Shown: in pieces, positions 7,472 to 10,888 of the stretch
How positions within the stretch are numbered: the stretch's first letter is position 1
Layout of the letters: the number at the start of each line of letters is the position of its first letter
Assembly (NCBI GenBank): GCA_031279925.1
Contig: JAITHQ010000111.1
Location: 1 to 10,888, forward strand
Direction of reading: 5' to 3'
DNA from: Treponema sp.
GTDB lineage: Bacteria > Spirochaetota > Spirochaetia > Treponematales > Breznakiellaceae
Length of the DNA: 10,888 bases
The notes under the pieces: generated by a model
Databases searched by the model: none
Seen by the model: only the letters and a program-made list of their open reading frames with translations
Told to the model about the DNA's origin: nothing
Position numbers and translations under genes: made by a program

Positions 7472-8821
7472 ATGAAAACACAAACTCATTTTCATTTATT
7501 GATAGCCGGAATCTTCATCGTTCCTATTCTCTTAATAATTGGACAAATAGTGTACATCAAGGCGAACCAGGATCAGGAGGCAATTTCTATGTATCACGAT
7601 ATTGCCGCAATAATAGATGGTGAAACGGATTTTGAAAATCGAAAAATGTTGTCAGCCTTTTTATACAGAATGAGCAGGTTTGGTGATATTGTGGTTTTTA
7701 ACAAAGACTTTACGATTATATATTCAACCATTCCCGAATTCACCAGCGGTACATTTATGCCGCTGAAAGAAGTTCTCTCCCTGGTAAATCAAAGGGACGA
7801 GCGATATTCTTACTTTTTTGAATCACCCCGCCCTGTTGGAAACAACGGATTTATCCTTATCAGGCGGGATAGGCCGCTGCTTCGCTGGAGTCCGTTTAGG
7901 CCGGCTTTTTATCCTGTTGGGATATTGCTCGGAGTGTTCCTGTGCCTGATAATTTTTTCGATTACCATGTCCCTGTTTATTGCCCGTTCTATGACAAAAT
8001 CAATTATGGTTCTTGAAAACGCCACCATGCGCATTGCGGATGGAGAATTGGATTTTATTGTTGAAGCCAAGGGCAGTAACGAGATACGATCATTAACCAA
8101 TTCGCTTAACAAATTGCGGGATACCCTAAAAGAAGATGAACGGCGGCGCTACCGTTTTATTATGGGCGTTACCCATGACCTTAAAACACCGCTCGCGTCG
8201 ATAAAGGCGTATGCTGAAGCGATTGAAGACGGTATTGCCAAAACGACCGCTGCCGGTGTCAGCGCAACAGGGATAATAAAAGCAAAGGCAGACCGGCTTG
8301 AATCCATGCTGAGTGACTTAATAGAATTTGTGCGGATGGATACCGGCGAATGGCGCAGCAGGTTAAAAAACACAAACCTTTCCGCCTTTTTACGGCAATC
8401 CGCAAAATTGTTTGCCCTTGACAGTGAAATGCTCCACCATGAATTCCGGTATAATTCAACATTGCCTGATACTGTCTTTGTTTTGATGGACGAACGGCTG
8501 GTTCAACGGGCGCTTGAAAACATCGTAAATAACGCAATCCGCTATACCCCTGATGGTTCAGTTATCAGTCTGAATGCCGTTCTTGCCGGCGATGTTGTGC
8601 ATCTTGTCATCAGCGATAATGGGCCGGGTATTGATGAGGCGGACCTTCCCCATATTTTTGAAATGTTTTTCCGGGGGAGTTCTTCGCGCCGGGAGCAGGG
8701 TATGGGCATGGGTCTCCCTGTGGTAAAGTGGGTTACTGATTGGCATGCTTGGGGAATTTCTGTGTCATCGGAAAAAGGGACCGGGGTCTGTTTCACTATC
8801 ACTATTCCAACAGCATTATAA
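7472..8821 (+). CDS. Sensor histidine kinase with periplasmic sensor and HAMP domain
   Basis: A 449-residue membrane kinase that should phosphorylate the upstream regulator. Membrane helix 1 spans about residues 9-29. A periplasmic segment of about 115 residues (30-146) follows and contains DIVVFNKDFTIIYSTIPEF, which suggests a PAS/Cache-like fold, though I cannot confirm that. Helix 2 spans about 147-171 and leads into a HAMP linker (about 171-223, with NATMRIADGELDF). The H-box is MGVTHDLKTPLASIKAYAEA with His235. The N-box is ENIVNNAIRYTPDG (Asn354). The G1 box is ISDNGPGIDEADLPHIFEMF and the G2 box is GMGMGLPVVKWV. All catalytic motifs are intact. It begins immediately after the regulator stop, so the pair is co-transcribed and probably translationally coupled. 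The ligand is not evident. Context points to an envelope or toxic-compound stress signal (inference). Confidence 0.96.
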   Translation: MKTQTHFHLLIAGIFIVPILLIIGQIVYIKANQDQEAISMYHDIAAIIDGETDFENRKMLSAFLYRMSRFGDIVVFNKDFTIIYSTIPEFTSGTFMPLKEVLSLVNQRDERYSYFFESPRPVGNNGFILIRRDRPLLRWSPFRPAFYPVGILLGVFLCLIIFSITMSLFIARSMTKSIMVLENATMRIADGELDFIVEAKGSNEIRSLTNSLNKLRDTLKEDERRRYRFIMGVTHDLKTPLASIKAYAEAIEDGIAKTTAAGVSATGIIKAKADRLESMLSDLIEFVRMDTGEWRSRLKNTNLSAFLRQSAKLFALDSEMLHHEFRYNSTLPDTVFVLMDERLVQRALENIVNNAIRYTPDGSVISLNAVLAGDVVHLVISDNGPGIDEADLPHIFEMFFRGSSSRREQGMGMGLPVVKWVTDWHAWGISVSSEKGTGVCFTITIPTAL

Positions 8822-8859
8822 CACATACGGATTTTTATGTTTCTTTTCATGAAAACGAA

Positions 8860-8885
8860 CCCCGCGACAGGTGATCATCGCGGGG
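8860..8885. terminator. Bidirectional intrinsic terminator between convergent genes
   Basis: A perfect 8-bp GC-rich stem, CCCCGCGA (8860-8867) and TCGCGGGG (8878-8885), encloses a 10-nt loop. On the plus strand a T run follows at about 8895-8899, slightly distant. On the minus strand the stem is followed closely by TTCGTTTTC. It sits 38 bp past the kinase stop and 28 bp past the stop of the opposing lipoprotein gene, so it can serve both transcripts. Confidence 0.75.
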
Positions 8886-8913
8886 CCGCTGGTGTTTTTA
8901 TGGGAATCAGTGT

Positions 8914-9300
8914 TTAATCAGCATCAGCATATTCATCAGGGTTGTTGAACTTAAATTCTCCCAGCGTCATTCTGTACTCGCCGTTTATCTGTCCGCTGAT
9001 AAAATCACTGATAGGATCGATGTTCACCCAACGGAGCCCTTCTAATTCCTGTTTAGCGATTAAGGTAATGCCAGATGTTTCTTCATTATAATTGAAGGAA
9101 CCCCTGTATCCCAGCCTCGCCGCCTCCCAGGAACTATCGGCGGAATTAAAGATAATATCCCCCTGGAAACTGTTGTGGTAAGTTCCGTTGGGAGGATTGA
9201 ACCGTGCGGGTCTCCCCTCCATTGTGGCGCAGCCCATAAAGATCAGCCCAATCGCCAGAATAGCACCGGCAATTCCCTTCTTTCGAAATAGTTTTTTCAT
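8914..9300 (-). CDS. Small hypothetical lipoprotein
   Basis: A 128-residue predicted lipoprotein of unknown function. The N-terminus MKKLFRKKGIAGAILAIGLI followed by FMGC has a basic n-region, a hydrophobic core and a cysteine at residue 24. The lipobox F-M-G-C is relaxed, as spirochaetes allow. The mature part is polar and probably beta-rich, with NPPNGTYHNSFQGDIIFN, a RGSFNYNEETSGITLIA stretch and an acidic tail (NPDEYADAD). I do not recognise a named family. ATG at 9300 is chosen over the in-frame ATG at 9318 because AGGAG lies 7 nt before 9300 and the longer form would put six extra residues before the signal peptide. The gene stands alone, convergent with the kinase. It is preceded by operator copy B and a promoter with the same geometry as the efflux promoter, so it probably belongs to the same regulon. 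Confidence 0.82.
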   Translation of the reverse strand: MKKLFRKKGIAGAILAIGLIFMGCATMEGRPARFNPPNGTYHNSFQGDIIFNSADSSWEAARLGYRGSFNYNEETSGITLIAKQELEGLRWVNIDPISDFISGQINGEYRMTLGEFKFNNPDEYADAD

Positions 9301-9348
9301 TTTACAACTCCTATACATTGAGATTTTTACCGCTAGGAAAAATACGTC

Positions 9349-9375
9349 ATGTTTTCATCGTTACGGCGAAAACAT
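9349..9375 (-). other. Inverted repeat in the lipoprotein 5' leader
   Basis: ATGTTTTC (9349-9356) and GAAAACAT (9368-9375) form an 8-bp perfect stem with an 11-nt loop. If transcription starts at about 9398-9400, the stem lies inside the roughly 100-nt leader of the lipoprotein mRNA. There is no following U run, so it is not an obvious terminator. It could be an mRNA structure or a binding site. Confidence 0.4.
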
Positions 9376-9405
9376 CATCGGTGGTTTTCCCTGGCGCTTG
9401 TAGAA

Positions 9406-9434
9406 AAGGTACGATATGTCTGGGAGAAAAACCA
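9406..9434 (-). promoter_or_regulatory. Predicted leftward promoter of the lipoprotein gene
   Basis: On the minus strand, TGGTTT (9434-9429), a 17-bp spacer and TACCTT (9411-9406) sit in exactly the same relation to operator copy B as TGGTGT/TATTTT do to copy A. The -10 is only a TA---T match, and the call rests mainly on the shared architecture. The leader to the ATG at 9300 would be about 100 nt. Confidence 0.42.
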
Positions 9435-9472
9435 TAAACAATGGATAAACTTCTTATAAATATTTTATTTAT
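9434..9472. promoter_or_regulatory. Four-box, 11-bp-phased operator (copy B), upstream of the lipoprotein gene
   Basis: ATAAAC at 9434-9439, ATAAAC at 9445-9450, ATAAAT at 9456-9461 and inverted ATTTAT at 9467-9472 repeat the layout of copy A with the same 11-bp pitch and orientation. Spacer bases are much less conserved than the boxes, as expected for a binding site. It lies between the leftward lipoprotein gene and the rightward phage-like gene. The promoter match on the left side points to the lipoprotein as the target. Confidence 0.7.
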
Positions 9473-9501
9473 ATGTTGGTGTACGAAATTATTTCCTCAT
9501 T

Positions 9502-9532
9502 TTGCGGGTTTGTCCCATTTTTCTACTATAAA
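9502..9532 (+). promoter_or_regulatory. Weak candidate promoter of the phage-like module
   Basis: TTGCGG (9502-9507) lies upstream of overlapping -10 candidates TACTAT (9524-9529, 16-bp spacer) and TATAAA (9527-9532, 19-bp spacer). The connector ATG follows at 9553 without a properly placed Shine-Dalgarno; the nearest purine run, AAGGG at 9534-9538, is 14 nt away. Low certainty. Confidence 0.28.
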
Positions 9533-9552
9533 TAAGGGCGTACTTTGTCCCT

Positions 9553-10185
9553 ATGGACAATGAAACCGGGGTACAAGCCTCCTTACATACTTTAATTCCC
9601 CTGGCTGATTTCAAGGCGGTTTTGGGCCTTGACGACCGGGAGGACAAAATCAGCGTGTTTTGCCTTATCACGGCTACTTTTACGATTGAGCAATACTGTC
9701 TGCGGCGTTTCTTTACAAAGAAACATTTTGAACGCATTGCGTATAACGGCGATCTAGTTTTGCCCTTGCGGGAATATCCGGTGCGGGAAGTGTTAGCCGT
9801 GTATGCCCACTGCCACGACGCGGAACCGGAACTTGTGAAGCCGGAGTTATACGCCATTTTACCGGAACCAGAGCCGGAGGGGGAAGAATGGGCGGGCCTG
9901 GATATTCCCCATACTCTACGGCTTTCTCCCGCTATTGGGCGGCTGCCGGGGCTAATGGCTTTTAAGGTTATTTACCGGGCGGGTTATGGGTGCGGGGAAG
10001 TGCCGCCTGACCTTGCCTCGGCCTGTCTGGAACTGGCGGTGTGGAACATGAGCCGTTACCGGGGGCGGCGGGTTGGAATTACCGGGAATGTGCGGGGTTC
10101 CGGCAAGGACGGGGAACATCTGGAAGCGTCCATGCCGGAAAATGTGCGGCTGCTTTTGGATCCGTACCGGAGAAGGGTTATTTAG
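9553..10185 (+). CDS. Phage head-tail connector (gp6/phiE125 gp8-like) protein
   Basis: A 210-residue phage structural protein that would sit between the head portal and the tail. The N-terminal PLADFKAVLGLDDREDKISV, followed by a helix TATFTIEQYCLRRFF, matches the opening of gp6-like connectors, where a short acidic loop precedes a helix ending in an aromatic/basic patch. A central strand region (LPLREYPVREVLAVYA) follows. The C-terminal FKVIYRAGYGCGEVPPDLAS, followed by ACLELAVWNMSRYRGRR, is the most telling part: the family usually reads Y-x-AGYG-x-x-x-VP-x-x-l then a helix. An in-frame TAA at 9529-9531 leaves ATG 9553 as the first start; no good ribosome site is seen. No capsid, portal or terminase gene lies upstream. 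It is followed 36 bp later by a second phage-type gene. Family assignment is from pattern memory, not a search. Confidence 0.75.
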   Translation: MDNETGVQASLHTLIPLADFKAVLGLDDREDKISVFCLITATFTIEQYCLRRFFTKKHFERIAYNGDLVLPLREYPVREVLAVYAHCHDAEPELVKPELYAILPEPEPEGEEWAGLDIPHTLRLSPAIGRLPGLMAFKVIYRAGYGCGEVPPDLASACLELAVWNMSRYRGRRVGITGNVRGSGKDGEHLEASMPENVRLLLDPYRRRVI

Positions 10186-10194
10186 GTTCTGGTA

Positions 10195-10218
10195 GGGAAT
10201 GGGGAGTGGGGAATAGGG
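10195..10218 (+). other. G-quadruplex-forming motif over a ribosome binding region
   Basis: Four G runs, at 10195-10197, 10201-10204, 10208-10211 and 10216-10218, are separated by loops of 3, 3 and 4 nt. This fits the standard G3 loop 1-7 rule. The motif fills the 36-bp gap between the two phage genes and supplies the only ribosome-site candidates for the ATG at 10222. Confidence 0.5.
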
Positions 10219-10221
10219 AAC

Positions 10222-10671
10222 ATGGGCGAAAGATTTTTTGTTGAACAACAAATACTGACCGCTGTCCGGGGGCTGCTCGCTGGGCGGGTGAATGAGATTT
10301 TGGGGGAAATGGAATGTGCGGTTCCGGTGATTGAATTGGGGGAATACCGGGGCGGGTCTGTGGTGGTTCCGGTTGTAAGCCTTTCTACCTGTGAAAGAAG
10401 CGAAAAAGAACGGGTTATCCGGCTGGACGCTTATGCTTTGACCATTGGCTTTTCCCTGCCTGAAACGCCGGAAAGTGAATTGTATTGCTACGCTTACGCC
10501 GCCGCTTTGGAAAGGGCGTTAGGGGAAAATCCGGCGTTGGGCGGCGCGGCAAGCCGGGCGGTTTTAAGCGGGAAAAAGTATCTTGCGCCGAAAAAGCCGC
10601 ATTGCGGGGACGGGTGGGAAGTGGTTCTGACATTGCGGCTAACGGTAGAAGGTATTGCGTATGCCGGTTAA
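10222..10671 (+). CDS. Putative phage tail-completion/terminator-like protein
   Basis: A 149-residue protein in the position where tailed phages carry neck or tail-terminator genes, just after the head-tail connector. The sequence opens with a helix (VEQQILTAVRGLLAGRVNEI), then strands with VIELGEYRGGSVVVPVVSLS. Next is a helix ELYCYAYAAALERALGENPA followed by LGGAASRAVLSGKKYLAPKK. It closes with a strand pair ending VVLTLRLTVEGI. A late helix with 'ENP.LGG', then a strand and a C-terminal beta strand, is common in tail-completion proteins that measure a tail subunit ring. The function is inferred from this and from position. G runs precede the start at 10222, the nearest only 3 nt away. Its end overlaps the next gene by 11 bp. 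Confidence 0.55.
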   Translation: MGERFFVEQQILTAVRGLLAGRVNEILGEMECAVPVIELGEYRGGSVVVPVVSLSTCERSEKERVIRLDAYALTIGFSLPETPESELYCYAYAAALERALGENPALGGAASRAVLSGKKYLAPKKPHCGDGWEVVLTLRLTVEGIAYAG

Positions 10672-10888
10672 TGGCTGTGATTGTTCCATTGTTATTAAAA
10701 CCGCTTACCGGGAATTCGCCCTGCCCTATTCAGCGGAAACTATCAGAGAAGCATACTCGCTTTTGCAAGAGGAAGCGGCGATTGAGGGGAACGGCGTGTG
10801 CCGGACGATACGGAAAAAGAGCGGCGTTACCGGGTGCGTGGTTACGCCTTTGTCGATTGGGACTGCCCCGCTTTTGTTGTATCTGGCT
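10661..10888 (+). CDS. Unrecognised phage-module protein, N-terminal 76 residues (cut by right edge)
   Basis: An open frame from ATG at 10661 runs to the window end without a stop. It begins 11 bp before the stop of the preceding gene, a typical tight phage overlap. The visible part begins MPVNGCDCSIVIKTAYREFA and continues with a helix ETIREAYSLLQEEAAIEGNG and a strand-rich VTGCVVTPLSIGTAPLLLYL. It has no signal peptide. Position suggests a tail component (tube, sheath or small neck protein), but I do not recognise the family. The GC-rich codon style is the same as in the two preceding genes. Confidence 0.6.
   Translation, partial: MPVNGCDCSIVIKTAYREFALPYSAETIREAYSLLQEEAAIEGNGVCRTIRKKSGVTGCVVTPLSIGTAPLLLYLA

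Noticed and set aside
9301..9318. Upstream in-frame ATG (9318) as the start of the lipoprotein gene
   Set aside because: AGGAG is placed correctly for the ATG at 9300, and the MKKLF start gives a normal lipoprotein signal.
8822..9552. Prophage attachment site or tRNA at the border of the phage-like module
   Set aside because: I found no tRNA-like cloverleaf, no integrase and no direct repeat that could be paired within the window.
9489..9857. Minus-strand open frame opposite the connector gene
   Set aside because: Low-complexity basic sequence antisense to a gene with family-like motifs; no support as a gene.

Overview
The window looks like a chromosomal segment of a Gram-negative-type bacterium, most likely a spirochaete of the Treponema kind. 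This is inferred, not proven. The support is a three-part efflux pump whose periplasmic adaptor lacks the usual helical hairpin, as in Borrelia BesA; the gene order outer-membrane channel, adaptor, RND pump (the same as besC-besA-besB); and a lipoprotein with a relaxed, spirochaete-style lipobox.

Left and centre (1-6683, minus strand): a tightly packed five-gene export operon reading leftwards. It encodes a TolC-like outer-membrane channel, a membrane-fusion adaptor, a 1042-residue RND pump of the HAE1 type, a 94-residue PII-like protein of the PG0541 transporter-associated type, and a MATE drug/sodium antiporter cut by the left edge. Junctions are 2 bp, a 4-bp ATGA overlap, 64 bp and an 8-bp overlap.

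Centre right (6773-8821, plus strand): a divergent two-component system, an OmpR-family response regulator followed with zero gap by a HAMP-containing sensor histidine kinase. A GC-rich hairpin at 8860-8885 separates it from a convergent small lipoprotein gene (8914-9300, minus).

Right end (9553-10888, plus strand): the start of a phage structural module. It holds a gp6-like head-tail connector, a probable tail-completion/terminator-like protein and the beginning of an unrecognised gene cut by the right edge. No terminase, portal, protease or capsid gene precedes it.

The most interesting signal is non-coding. The divergent region between the efflux operon and the regulator (6682-6720) and the region upstream of the lipoprotein (9434-9472) carry the same four-box element: three ATAAA(C/T) boxes in tandem plus one inverted copy, all at an exact 11-bp pitch. 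In both places the element abuts a leftward promoter with identical geometry (TGGTGT or TGGTTT, 17 bp, TATTTT or TACCTT). Tandem boxes at about one helical turn are how OmpR/PhoB-type regulators bind. I therefore infer that the adjacent regulator controls the export operon, probably itself, and the distant lipoprotein as one envelope-response regulon.
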